From NCBI GenBank assembly GCA_014084085.1, contig NPFB01000085.1, forward strand, positions 48,362 to 102,215: 53,854 nt of DNA, written 5' to 3'. Every line of letters starts with the position of its first letter. Positions within the stretch are counted from its first letter, which is position 1. The stretch is from Hondaea fermentalgiana (lineage: Eukaryota; Sar; Bigyra; Thraustochytrida; Thraustochytriidae). The notes under the pieces were generated by a model, which was given only the letters and a program-made list of their open reading frames with translations, was not told where the DNA came from and did not search any database. Positions 19,518 to 29,028 of this stretch are shown here, in pieces. The position numbers and the translations under genes are program-made.

Positions 19518-20624
19518 ATGGCGGCGTGCGCGTACTGCGGCCCCGCCGCGAAGAGCGATGACGCGCGGGACGATGGCGCGGCGCGGCCGGAGTTTCGGAC
19601 ATGGGGCGATCAGGTGATGTGGTCGAACGCTGCGTACCTGGTGGCGAGCGGGTGCGCGGCGGGGCTGGGCGTGTGGGACGTGGCGGTGCTCCTGGTCTTC
19701 GTCACGGGTGGCTCGTCGCTGTACCACTTGCACGCGGAGAGATCGCATCTGTGGCTCGACGCACTCTTTGCCTCGGCGCTCTTTGTCATGGCTGTCGTCG
19801 CGCTTTTTGATGCCGTCCAGAAGCAGCACTGGGCATACATTGGCGGGTGCGCACTGGGTTTCCCGTTGCTCATCTTCCTCTTTGTCGCGAGCGACCTGCC
19901 AGAGTCCAAGAACTACGCGTTCTACCACATTCTCTGGCACTACGCCACCGCCTTTGGCACGGTCATGGTGGCCATGTACATTGCTTCGGAAACCACGCAA
20001 AAGCTCTCCTTTGAGCTTTTTACCTGGGAAGCGGCCAAGTATGGCATGGGCTTTGTGCTGCTCTGCCTATTGGCAATGCGCGACACGATCGAGCGCACCT
20101 TCTTCACCAACTTGCGCAGCACGCTCAAGGGCCGCACCGATGTCGTCGTGACGAACGAGAACGAGGTCATTGTGGCGGGCCACCACTTTTCGCATTGGTG
20201 GTTCTGGGTTGGCTATGCCTTGCAGCTCGCGGGAGTCTTTGCTGTGTACAGCCTCGGCTGGAAGGAGCTCACGCTGTTGTTGGCAGGCGCCATGTGCACC
20301 GCTTTCACATACCATGCGCTTTTTGCGCACTGCGACCTCGTACTCGACCTCACGCTTGGAGCTGTAGCGCTTCTTGCCGTTGCGGGCGTGTTTTTCCAGC
20401 TCTCCGGCTACGAGAGCTCTGCGGACTGGGCCATCCTCATGGGTATCGTCACGCTACCCTGTCTTTTCTCCTGGGTCACGCTTTCCTCGGCCATGCGAAA
20501 ACGTCTCATTGCCGGTCTTGACGTTCGCGTCTCGCATGCCATCATCACGGCGTGCAACGCCACTGCGGCCATGATGGCATGGGCGAGTCGCGACCTTCTT
20601 TTCAGCTATGCTACGGCCAAGTAG
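19518..20624 (+). CDS. Multi-pass membrane protein, probable CREST-type hydrolase with internal duplication
   Basis: 368 residues, about 11 hydrophobic segments. The first half has the CREST (ceramidase/PAQR/TMEM8-myomaker) residue pattern: SSLYH at the end of one helix, an Asp at the start of the next (LWLDALF), and an HxxxH in a later helix (FYHILWHYATAFGTV). In ceramidases and PAQR receptors these hold zinc at a membrane hydrolase site. The second half repeats the layout: TFTYH-like (CTAFTYHALFAH), then LVLDLTLG, then a final helix SHAIITACNATAAMMAW without HxxxH. So I read it as two tandem units, the second probably catalytically dead. The loop between them is polar and charged. ATG 19518 follows GACA-type leader repeats. 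Substrate unknown. Alternatively a single 11-TM protein with chance resemblance. Confidence 0.7.
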   Translation: MAACAYCGPAAKSDDARDDGAARPEFRTWGDQVMWSNAAYLVASGCAAGLGVWDVAVLLVFVTGGSSLYHLHAERSHLWLDALFASALFVMAVVALFDAVQKQHWAYIGGCALGFPLLIFLFVASDLPESKNYAFYHILWHYATAFGTVMVAMYIASETTQKLSFELFTWEAAKYGMGFVLLCLLAMRDTIERTFFTNLRSTLKGRTDVVVTNENEVIVAGHHFSHWWFWVGYALQLAGVFAVYSLGWKELTLLLAGAMCTAFTYHALFAHCDLVLDLTLGAVALLAVAGVFFQLSGYESSADWAILMGIVTLPCLFSWVTLSSAMRKRLIAGLDVRVSHAIITACNATAAMMAWASRDLLFSYATAK

Positions 20625-21088
20625 AAATGGCGAGCAAGGTCAACGTCTCAAGTCCAGAGCAGAACACGCTGCTTTGTTGCAGTGGGCTCTCTTCCACAAT
20701 TCGCCTCTCCAACCTTGTTCCCTCTCCACCTCTCCTCTCCCCTCTCCTTTTCACACACACAGTTCATTTTCGTCCTTCGTCCCCACGCGCTTTCGATTCT
20801 CTTCCCGTCCCTCTCTTGTCAATGGGTTTCCTCGGATTATCCTCGGATTACTGGACACATACACGCAAGCTTTTGTATTTTGGGTACAGGCCAGTCAGTT
20901 AGCCAACGCCTCTCGCACGGAATGCGCTTCTATCGCACGAATGCGAGTCCGTCTTTTACGGACTGAGTTCTGCAGATTCTTGATCTAAATGTTCAATTGA
21001 TATCAAATTACGATTTCCACTGCTGACAAGCATCGTTCATAAGGTTGCTTTCCACTTCGGGTTGATCTGGAGATATTGCGTTTATTCA
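20625..21088. other. Convergent 3' spacer
   Basis: Spacer between the stops of two convergent genes; pyrimidine-rich (CCTCTCC runs around 20715-20760) then AT-rich. No gene seen. Confidence 0.5.
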
Positions 21089-22339
21089 TCATGACGTTTC
21101 GTCCTCTTCGCCGTAAGAAACACTCCGCTGACGAGATCTGCGGGCGCTACTGCGACGTCGCATGTGACTCTTGCGATGTAGCATACCGCTGTCCTTGATG
21201 CGCGCGCGCAGTGCTTCAGCCTGAACCTCAAACCCTTCCTGGAATGTTGCGACCTGCGCGAACAGGTCCTCTCGAAACACCTCGAGGGTAACGTCCAAAT
21301 CTTCGTAGAATTCGGTAAGATCCGCAACCACCATCTCGACGAGATTGCGGGCCATCTCCACGAATCCAATCACGCCTTGGGCGATCTCCTCGCGACGACC
21401 GGGCATATCAATTCGCGAAAAGTATGCGAGCAGCCGCGCGGTCAAGTTCTTGCCACCAATCATCATGTTATTGATCTGCGCGCCAATCTCGCGTCCATAG
21501 TCCAGAATCTCCACGTGGTGATGCTTCCAGACCTCGGGAAGGTAGAGCGCCGGGGTGAGACCTGTGATTAATGCCAGAACCGCGATGTCGACCACAGGGT
21601 GCTCATAAAGTGCCAGATGCGCAACGCCCAGCAGGCCCAAGGTCACAGGTCCGTAGACCACTGGGGAAAGGAGAAAGAGCGTCCGGAGCTTGTCGTGCTT
21701 GAAGCTTCCGTAAATCCACTGACCTGGAATCGCAGTCATATTCCCTCGCTTTCTCGCATCGAGTGGGAGCTCCTCTTCAGGCTCTGGCAGCGGAACTCCG
21801 ACAAATTCGAGCAAGCGCACGCCTCGTGTCTCATCTTTGACAACTTTCGCCAATTGGTAAAATGCAGCGGTGATGAGCACAGGCACAACAAAGGAAAACA
21901 CTGCGACTTCGGCAAAAAGCTGGGGCGTCGCCGGCCAAGGGCCAGGATGTGATCCGGCATCTGCGAGAAGCCACAGTAGGTTGATGGCGTGCTTGTGCGC
22001 CGAAGTCACCGTGAGAATGGGCTCGACGCGGTCCTTTTCCTTGAGACGCTTCGGAAAGATAAAACCGAAAAAGCCAAAGTCTACCGCAAAGGCGAGCACC
22101 GAGCTTGTGAGAAGGCACCACCGTCGCGGCGCAGCAAGTAGGCCATAGCCCGTGAGAACATCTGCAAACGAGACAAGGAGAAAGGCAAGCGTCGCCGTCA
22201 AGGACCAATGCGTGAACTTGAACATCCACGCGCCGCCCTGCCATCCATAAAAGTAGCGCAAGTCCACGCGTACTGTCCACAGCGCGTTGACGAGTGCCGC
22301 GGTCGTTAGCGCCGCGTGCAGCGCCTTCATGTTTGCCAT
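21089..22339 (-). CDS. AIG1/ADTRP (FAR-17a)-like membrane protein with long C-terminal tail
   Basis: 416 residues, with about six hydrophobic helices in residues 1-300. The N-terminal half resembles the AIG1/ADTRP family of threonine hydrolases (cleaving fatty-acid esters of hydroxy fatty acids in animals). GGAWMFKFTHW matches the GG.WKYLTF segment carrying the catalytic Thr (Thr43 here). The His pair in AHKHAINLLWLL (115, 117) sits where the NHxxH motif carries the catalytic His. Unlike the usual ~240-residue family members it has an extra helix-rich, charged C-terminal part (about 300-390; EDLDVTLEVFREDLFAQV) and an Arg-rich tail. ATG 22339 starts just before the first helix; the frame extends upstream through Arg/Ser-rich codons that look like leader. 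Family call is moderate; a generic multi-pass protein remains possible. Confidence 0.6.
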   Translation of the reverse strand: MANMKALHAALTTAALVNALWTVRVDLRYFYGWQGGAWMFKFTHWSLTATLAFLLVSFADVLTGYGLLAAPRRWCLLTSSVLAFAVDFGFFGFIFPKRLKEKDRVEPILTVTSAHKHAINLLWLLADAGSHPGPWPATPQLFAEVAVFSFVVPVLITAAFYQLAKVVKDETRGVRLLEFVGVPLPEPEEELPLDARKRGNMTAIPGQWIYGSFKHDKLRTLFLLSPVVYGPVTLGLLGVAHLALYEHPVVDIAVLALITGLTPALYLPEVWKHHHVEILDYGREIGAQINNMMIGGKNLTARLLAYFSRIDMPGRREEIAQGVIGFVEMARNLVEMVVADLTEFYEDLDVTLEVFREDLFAQVATFQEGFEVQAEALRARIKDSGMLHRKSHMRRRSSARRSRQRSVSYGEEDETS

Positions 22340-23138
22340 GGTGTCCGCACTCGTCTCGACGAACTCCTCCTCCTTTTCCTTCTCCTCTCCCTGCCGCTGC
22401 AAGAGTCGCGGCCTGCAGTTGCTCGCGACGCACGATCGCGGCGCGTCTCTGCTTTCGTTCGAGAGAGGAAAGGAGTTTGCCCGCTTGCCGGACGGATACG
22501 TACTTCTTCTCGGCGCGCGCGTAAAGTCGAGCTGGTCGTACTTCAGGTGCGCGCACGTGCCGCCAGCGGGATCGATTCTCGTGTTTCCTGCCACGCGCAC
22601 ACTTGCGGTCTCGCTATAACCAATTGCCGATCGCCCGCGTATACTCTGCGTTATGCGCCGCGCCATGTGCCGTGGTCGGTTGCGAGAAACGCGAGAGCGC
22701 TCCCGTCGAGACGGAGAACGATGGACTTGCGAAAGTCCTAAGAGGCTGGTGGGGCCGGCCTTGAGACGACCTGCTTGCCCGTGGAAGCCTTCGCCTGCAG
22801 GATGAACGATCGCCCGGCTGAGCGAGGTTTGGAGGAGTTTGGTGACGGGTTGACGGTGAGCAAGCAAGCGAGCGGCCAAGGATGGATGACGCACAAGGAG
22901 GCCTGCTAGGCATTCGTATAGCATCATTTGCGGTTGTTGGTGCCAACAAGCAAAGCGCGAAGGCGAGGCCAACGGAGAAGGGAGACGAAGATAGATAAAT
23001 AGATTGTCGGCGACACAGGCGAGCGAAGCCGCGGCCCGGCGTCGACTCGAGCTCGCGACACTCGCGCGCGCGAACAAGTTTGATCGCGTGCTTACGCGCG
23101 GTTGCTCACTGCACTGACGGAGTTATCACAGTCAGAAG
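22340..23138. promoter_or_regulatory. Divergent promoter spacer (AIG1-like / nucleotidase-kinase)
   Basis: About 800 bp between divergent starts. No gene supported; the open minus-strand frame through it is an extension of the AIG1-like frame with non-protein-like composition. Confidence 0.4.
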
Positions 23139-25520
23139 ATGGCGCATGAAGATGAGGGCAGAGCTGCGCTCGAGGCGCTCGTGAAGCGGTGCGTAGCGCT
23201 CGCCAAAGATGCCGGCGCGGTGGTACGCAAGGTGCAGGCAGGTCGTGAACAAGGAGAGACGCTCGACGCAAGTCTCAAGGACCCAGAAGATCCTAGAACA
23301 TATCTGACCGTCGCAGACCAGCGCGCACAAAAGGTCATTGTCGATGGCCTGCGCGCAAGCTTCCCGCAAATTGAAATTATTGGCGAAGAAGACGAAGATG
23401 AGGCGGAAGACAAAGCAGACTCTAGTGCTAGCAGTGCAACTTTGGATGCGACTTCGACCTTGAACAAGGACTCTGAGATCGATCTCGAGATACCGCCGCG
23501 AGGGAAGTCAGAATTTGACGCCTTTCCCGCGGACTTTGCCGAGGTTTGCGTCTTTGTGGACCCCGTCGATGGCACGCGCGAGTTTGTAGAGGGTAGGATC
23601 ATGTGCTCCCAGACTCTCATTGGCGTCGCATGGCGTGGTCGTCCCGTGGCTGGCGTCATGGGATTGCCCTTTCACGACGGCAAGATTGGCAAGGCCGCCG
23701 AGACCCCTTCCGAAGCTGCAGGACATTGCTTGTACGGCGTCGTGGGCGGCAAACTCCATGGTCTCGACATGGAAGCAAGCAATGACTTTGTCTCTCGGCC
23801 CACGCAAGGTGACGGGGCCTCTGAGGAAGGGGTGGTGCTTGCGAGTTCAGCAACTGTGAAAGAGCCCGCGCTGCAAAAGTCTGTCGCCTGCATTGGGGCT
23901 GCGAGCACGATCGTTGCCGGTGGTTGCGGTAACAAGGTGCTTCGTTTGCTCACGGGTCAAGCAGACGTAGCTCTCTTCAATCTTGCCAGTTCCCTCTGGG
24001 ACTCTTGCGCCACAGAGGCACTTCTCGGTGCCCTCAGCGAAGACGCCAAGCTCACGGCTCTCGCGGGTCACCCAATCGAGCATGTTGGTGGCCCAGGCCG
24101 GGCGCTTCAAAACCGTCTTGGCGTGCTGGCAACTGGGCCTCGCTTTGCCGAGCGCGGTGGCCGCACACATCAAGAACTTGCAGTGAGAATTCAAGCGCTG
24201 CCAGAGGTCGCGCGCCTTTACGGCCTCGAGGTTGCCGAGGACGAGGAGCCGCAAGCTCTCGACATGGTCCGTGACGTGGAGGGGAATCCACTTACGCCGC
24301 AGGACTTTGGCAAGATGCTCGGGCGAGAGGTGACTTCGTATCGCGTCAACGAGTCCGATGCCGTCCGCTTCAAACAAAGCGCAGCGTGCCGCATTCGCTG
24401 CTCACCCGCAGGCTCGGTCTTTTACAAGCGTGTGGCGCTTCGGGAGCTTCCGTATGCCATTTTCAAAAGCAAGACAACACCCATGAAGCTCTTGCGCGAC
24501 GTCAAGAGCACCGGTGTCGAGGTCGCTTTTCTCAACGCAGCGGACACAAAACGATTTGCCGAGCTTGCCCAGGGCTGTCCGCGTCTCGCGCTTCCGTACC
24601 GCATCGATTCCATCCCACATTTTGACGTGCCTCTTGACTCGCGTTTTGGCATTTTCTTGCCGGACCTTTGCAAGGAAGATGGATGGGAGCAGTATCCGTA
24701 TCTCCCGACGCCTCTCTTGGCTTTGACGCTCGAGGCGCTTGCCCGGTTTCATGCGTTTTACTGGATTGAGGGAACGCCCGAAGACTCGCCTGGCCGCAAT
24801 GTGGCGCCGCATCTCTGGGAAACGGGTACGTACTGGCATCTTGGTCAGCAGCCCAAAGGCCAACTCGACCTGATTGAAGGAAATTGGGCTCGTATTCACA
24901 AAAGTCTTGGATTCTCCGAGGACGTGCGCGGGCTTGGAAGTGTCGTGCGCGATTTGGCCGTGGAAGCCTCGATTCGCACGCACGGGATCGATCAAGATGG
25001 CAAGCCAGTGCAGCCTGCGCGACGTGAGCCGCAAACTGTCGTCCATGGTGATTCTAAGTCGCCCAACTTTCTTTTCAAGGCGGAAACAAAGGAGATCGGC
25101 CTCATCGACTTTCAGTGGTCTGGTTCCGGTCTCGCTGCTACGGATGTGGCCTACAGCATTGCAGCCAGCTGTACACCAGAAAGTCTACGCGATTACAAGG
25201 TTCTCGTTGATGGGTACTATGCTGCTCTTATGAAAGCCTTTGACGAACTTGGGGCAAAGACTGCAAAGATTCCTTCACGTGAGGAATTTGAACAGGATTT
25301 TCTTTGGGCCTGGGTTGATCTTGCGCGCATCGTACTGGCGGACCATTGGAAGACAATTACACCAGAGATTCTAGCGCAGCGAGAGGGTTCGCACGGCTTC
25401 AATGCCTACAACAAGTCCTATGATGTTGCCCACGTCTTTGTCGAGGTCACGTCTGATCTGCTGATGCAACTTGCCAAGTCGGATGCTCAAGTGGATGCTG
25501 CCATGTCATCATCAAAGTGA
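23139..25520 (+). CDS. Bifunctional fusion: 3'(2'),5'-bisphosphate nucleotidase (BPNT1-like) and CHK/EcKinase-like kinase
   Basis: 793 residues. Residues 1-340 are an inositol-phosphatase superfamily enzyme: GEE at 82-84, DPVDGT (D141, D144, T146) and WDSCA (W287, D288) are the metal-binding motifs. GNKVLRLLTGQAD before WDSCA and GVLAT after it match BPNT1, which converts PAP to AMP in sulfate metabolism. Residues about 390-780 are an aminoglycoside-phosphotransferase-fold kinase: HGDxxxxN (H636, D638, N643) is the catalytic loop and IDFQWSG (D657) the metal-binding Asp. The DFQ form is typical of the CHK/EcKinase-like family, whose substrates include ecdysteroids and other small alcohols. 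An acidic insert (about 85-115) lies inside the phosphatase domain. One uninterrupted frame from an ATG supports a real fusion. The kinase substrate is unknown. Confidence 0.88.
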   Translation: MAHEDEGRAALEALVKRCVALAKDAGAVVRKVQAGREQGETLDASLKDPEDPRTYLTVADQRAQKVIVDGLRASFPQIEIIGEEDEDEAEDKADSSASSATLDATSTLNKDSEIDLEIPPRGKSEFDAFPADFAEVCVFVDPVDGTREFVEGRIMCSQTLIGVAWRGRPVAGVMGLPFHDGKIGKAAETPSEAAGHCLYGVVGGKLHGLDMEASNDFVSRPTQGDGASEEGVVLASSATVKEPALQKSVACIGAASTIVAGGCGNKVLRLLTGQADVALFNLASSLWDSCATEALLGALSEDAKLTALAGHPIEHVGGPGRALQNRLGVLATGPRFAERGGRTHQELAVRIQALPEVARLYGLEVAEDEEPQALDMVRDVEGNPLTPQDFGKMLGREVTSYRVNESDAVRFKQSAACRIRCSPAGSVFYKRVALRELPYAIFKSKTTPMKLLRDVKSTGVEVAFLNAADTKRFAELAQGCPRLALPYRIDSIPHFDVPLDSRFGIFLPDLCKEDGWEQYPYLPTPLLALTLEALARFHAFYWIEGTPEDSPGRNVAPHLWETGTYWHLGQQPKGQLDLIEGNWARIHKSLGFSEDVRGLGSVVRDLAVEASIRTHGIDQDGKPVQPARREPQTVVHGDSKSPNFLFKAETKEIGLIDFQWSGSGLAATDVAYSIAASCTPESLRDYKVLVDGYYAALMKAFDELGAKTAKIPSREEFEQDFLWAWVDLARIVLADHWKTITPEILAQREGSHGFNAYNKSYDVAHVFVEVTSDLLMQLAKSDAQVDAAMSSSK

Positions 25521-25599
25521 TTGACAATGGGAAGAAGAAAAGACTCTACACGTAGTGCGCGTCAGGAAGAGAAAATCAAGATAAAAGAAGAAGTTGCTT

Positions 25600-25653
25600 T
25601 TAAGATCGAAAGAAAGAAAGGAAGGAAGGAAGAAAGGAAGGAAGAAAAGAACG
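25600..25653. repeat. Purine-rich (GAAA/GGAA)n repeat
   Basis: GAAAGAAAGGAAGGAAGGAAG-like run in the short spacer between convergent genes; a similar run is at about 33711-33755 between the next convergent pair. Confidence 0.6.
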
Positions 25654-25671
25654 AGTCTTGATACACGAAGC

Positions 25672-26012
25672 TCATTCCTCGTCTGGTGGTTCTTCGCGGA
25701 TCTCAGAAAGACTCTCGTTCACCCAGAACGAGTCGCCACTTGAGCGGTCAATATATTCTTTCCAAGTACCCATGTCACCAATCTGAAAGGCAAGATTTAC
25801 ACGTTCAAGAACCTCCGGGGACGGTTCAAGCTTTTCGGGTTCTTTTGGTGCAGCAGGGATTGACGTGGTGGCGATGGCAGAAAAATCAGCAGAAGGTGTA
25901 GTAGCGGCAGTAGTAGCATCAGTATCACTACGGGGAGGGGGAGGCGGAGGCGGAGGTGGTGGTGCAAACGACCTTTCGTCTGACGCGAGCGCTTTTGGTT
26001 CCACTTCACTGG

Positions 26013-26043
<31 letters not shown>

Positions 26044-27255
26044 AGGGGCATCGTTGTTGTTCGTAAAAGAAGAGACGCCAGTGCCGAGATCCTTTCTCGG
26101 CGCGATTGCTTGCTCTGTTGAGGCTTGCAGCGGGGTCTCCGTGGAGAACAATCCCACGTCCGAGTGACGAGGAGAAGGGGATGGGGACGAATGTAGAGAA
26201 GAGGGCGGCGAATCCGCCTCTGACGAAGCATGACTTCCCAAAGAGTGTCGACTTTCCACCGAGGAGAGCGACATTTGCGAGGACGAGTAATGCTGCTGCA
26301 GAGACCGAGGACTCGCTTGGGAAACTCCGTGCGCAGACGTGAACGAAGAGTCCCGGGACCTCGGCGGAAGGGGTGGAGGAGGAGGGGGCGCTGGTGCATC
26401 CGATTTGAACGAGTCTGCTGAACCCAGCGCAGACAGTGACCCAAATCGGTCTACCAAGCTTTCAATGGAGCCAAGATGATCCTCCCGCAAAAGTGGCTGA
26501 AGAAGATTTGTCTTGAGGACGGCTACGCTTTCGTCCTTCTCTTGTGACCACGCTTCCCATTCTTTGTGGCGTATTTCCTGCTTCCAACAGTCCGCCTGCT
26601 CCTCAAAGCAGCTCTGCGAGTACTTGAGACAGTGCCCGAACATTTTCATCTGGACCAGTCTGAGCGTGCAAATCTCGGCACGCGCAAGTCCAGAACCGCC
26701 ATTTCCCTTGGATTCCTCCACGACGAAGTCCATGCTTGCCTCTGCCTCGGTCAATGCGTCAAAATACCGCCATGCTGCCTCCTCGTACTCGTCCTTGAGC
26801 TTTTTGATCTTCTCCATGCCATTACTAACTTTTCGTTGCCCGTCTTCATACCTGCGTTTGAGGCGATCTCGCGTCGCCAAGAGGCCTTGCAGTTCGCCGA
26901 CCTGCTTTTCGATGGCACTTAGCAGGCCAATTTTGCGCTTGATGCAAGAGCGAGCATTTTGTAGCCTCGAAAGGATCTGGGTGTCGTCGACGTTGGGGCC
27001 GTGGACGCCATCTTTGCACGCAAAGGACATTTCTGGAAAATGAAAAACAAGATGCGCGCGTTTGTTGGCTTCGTGCACGGCTTCGATGGCCTTGGCCCAG
27101 TACTTGAACACGCCGAGAAGGCCGTCCAGCTCGGCCCGGATCTCCTTCATGCCATCGCGCTTCGACAGGATGCTGTCGGGGAGCCGCGACGTGCCCGAGA
27201 GCTCGGCAAACCTGCCCGCCAGCGTCGTCTTGCCGCTCTTGAAGAGCTTGCTCAT
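25672..27255 (-). CDS. BAR-domain protein with polyproline tracts and WW-like C-terminus
   Basis: 527 residues. Residues about 1-245 are helical and charged like a BAR/AH domain (MSKLFKSGKTTLAGRF start; KRDGMKEIRAELDGLL; long helices through WKQEIRHKEWEAW), which bind and curve membranes as dimers. A low-complexity Ser/Pro part follows with three polyproline runs (8-11 Pro) of the kind bound by profilin and SH3 domains. The last 40 residues (TWKEYIDRSSGDSFWVNESL) look like a WW-type fold: W..Y.D..SG..FW.N then Pro. ATG 27255 is chosen because the frame upstream is Arg/Ala-rich leader-like sequence. It converges with the nucleotidase-kinase gene, 151 bp between stops. A role linking membranes to actin is inferred. 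Confidence 0.7.
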
Positions 27256-28026
27256 GGCGCCGGCAGCCACCTGGCTGAAAAGGAGTGTCCCGCGCTCCTC
27301 GCGGGCCGCCCGTGGGCCCGCCGCGCGCGCTTCGCCTTCGGCTCCGGGCCCGGCTACTGACTGCTCTCTCGCGCGAGCTTGTCCGGCCAAGCTTTGTTCC
27401 AGCTTTGGGTCTCTGCCCTTGCGAAGGTCTTCTTTCGGGGGCGCGGCGTGCAAGACGGACTCACTCACATTTGCCACCGCTAGGTCGAGTCGATCTATAG
27501 GCGAAACAAGCGCGCGCAGCGTGTGTGCGTTGCTTCCACTCACTTCGAGCAGCAGCAGCAGCTGTGCAGCGCGCGGGAGAGCGGCAGCAGCCAGGAGAAC
27601 GCCGGCGTCCGAGGGAAGAGACCGACACGACTGGAGCGGTGACGATGACGGCCGGTAAGGAATGCTGTGAGGCCACGAGACCGCCGGAGCAGCAGAGTGC
27701 GCGCGTTGACGAGGGCCACGGGTTGTCCGGATCATGTGGAAGGGAGGAAGAGGAAAACCGAAACGCCTGAGTGACGTAGGAAAGAGAAGACGTCCCATGT
27801 TGATGAATTTTATCCCGCGAGTTGGAGCGCAAGGGTGCGAGCTGGAGGAGCTGGCTGGAGAAAGCAGTGGTCGGCGTGCGCGGAAACGCATGTAACGACA
27901 AGGCGTGACAAGGTGCTTGCTCCCATGCAATGACTTGCTGCTTGCCATTTTTTAGTAGGGCCGATAAGTAGTAGTACACCACGTCGATGCAAAGTGGAAA
28001 TGCAAGTACAGCAGACTTATTTATCA
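27256..28026. other. Spacer upstream of the BAR gene
   Basis: Lies between the BAR gene start and the stop of the DUF1244-MogA gene, both on the minus strand. GC-rich with CAGCAG units around 27550 near the BAR start, then AT-richer towards 28026. No gene seen. Confidence 0.45.
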
Positions 28027-29028
28027 TCAGCTTTCTAATTGAGCCAACACATGCGGGAGAGCTGGCAAAAAGACTGCCATCGCCTCGCGCACTGCTTTGG
28101 GACGCCCTGGAAGGTTCACAATGAGTGTCTCGTCATTATAAATACCAGCAACGGCGCGGGACAGCATCGCGAGGGGCTCGACTTTTGCAGTCTCGCGTCG
28201 GATCGACTCCGGAATTCCACGCACCTCGCGTTGAACAACCTCGAGCGTGGCCTCCGGCGTCACATCCCGCGGACTCAGTCCTGTTCCACCCGTGGTGAGA
28301 ATGAGATTGCACGTTCCGGCAAGCTCCCGAAGGGCTGCAATGATATCAGGCTTTTCGTCAGGAACGAGCTTTAGCGTTGGTTCTACGGCAAGCTTGACAA
28401 GACTGAACTCGTTCGCAAAGAGAGTGACACACTTGGCAATCTCTGGTCCTGACTCGTCCTTGTATACGCCCTTTGACGCGCGGTCGCTGATTGTGAGAAT
28501 GCCGAGACGCAACGTCACAGTTTCCTTGGCTTCACCCGTCGGGGCCCAGCACTTGAGGTTCTTGATCACCACCTCTGCAGATCGACCGCTCGGTTCCATA
28601 GGATCTTGGCAGCATACATCGGACATGATTGGGCCTGTGGGTGCGCTTGTGGCAACCGCAGGACGCGCGGGGGCGCCTTCCTGGGCCGACGCCGAAATTT
28701 TGAAGTCGAGCCCAGGATGCTGCGCGTGAATCTCCTTGCTGGCGTCGAGAGCGGCCATCTTTTCCGGCGAAGCCTTGGTCTGATATTGCTTCTTCCAGTC
28801 TCCGTATGGCATCCTATACACATCCTCGAGCGCCTGTTCGTACGTAATGTCCAGACCAAGATCCCGGGCGCCGCGAAAGATCCACTTACTCAGGCAGTTG
28901 CGGCAAAAGCCCGAGATGGTCATCATGTCAATGTTCTGTACACTCGTGTTCTTCTGCAAGTGGTCCACGAGGCTGTCGAAAGCACTCGCGTGAAGATCCC
29001 GCCGGGTTGTGGCATCAAGCGACTCCAT
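28027..29028 (-). CDS. DUF1244 domain fused to MogA/Cnx1G-type molybdopterin adenylyltransferase
   Basis: 333 residues. Residues 1-90 match DUF1244, a small family common in proteobacteria: VQNIDMMTISGFCRNCLSKW then VYRMPYGDWKKQYQ, with a CxxC pair. A linker with Ala/Pro-rich part (about 110-150) joins it to a C-terminal (about 165-333) MogA/Cnx1-G/gephyrin-G domain. That domain has LGILTISDRASKG, the TTGGTGLSPRDVTPEAT loop and LIVNLPGRPKAVREAM. It adenylates molybdopterin before molybdate insertion. The MoeA-like (E) domain usually fused to it in eukaryotes is absent here. ATG 29028 is the first in frame. Divergent from the kinesin gene (667 bp). Joining to DUF1244 suggests a Moco-related or thiol/metal role for that domain; this is inference. 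Confidence 0.88.
   Translation of the reverse strand: MESLDATTRRDLHASAFDSLVDHLQKNTSVQNIDMMTISGFCRNCLSKWIFRGARDLGLDITYEQALEDVYRMPYGDWKKQYQTKASPEKMAALDASKEIHAQHPGLDFKISASAQEGAPARPAVATSAPTGPIMSDVCCQDPMEPSGRSAEVVIKNLKCWAPTGEAKETVTLRLGILTISDRASKGVYKDESGPEIAKCVTLFANEFSLVKLAVEPTLKLVPDEKPDIIAALRELAGTCNLILTTGGTGLSPRDVTPEATLEVVQREVRGIPESIRRETAKVEPLAMLSRAVAGIYNDETLIVNLPGRPKAVREAMAVFLPALPHVLAQLES

Noticed and set aside
18948..20000. 350-codon minus-strand frame
   Set aside because: Overlaps the membrane-protein gene and its repeat-rich leader; Arg/Ser/Cys-rich with LSVCLSVCLS from GACA repeats; non-protein-like.
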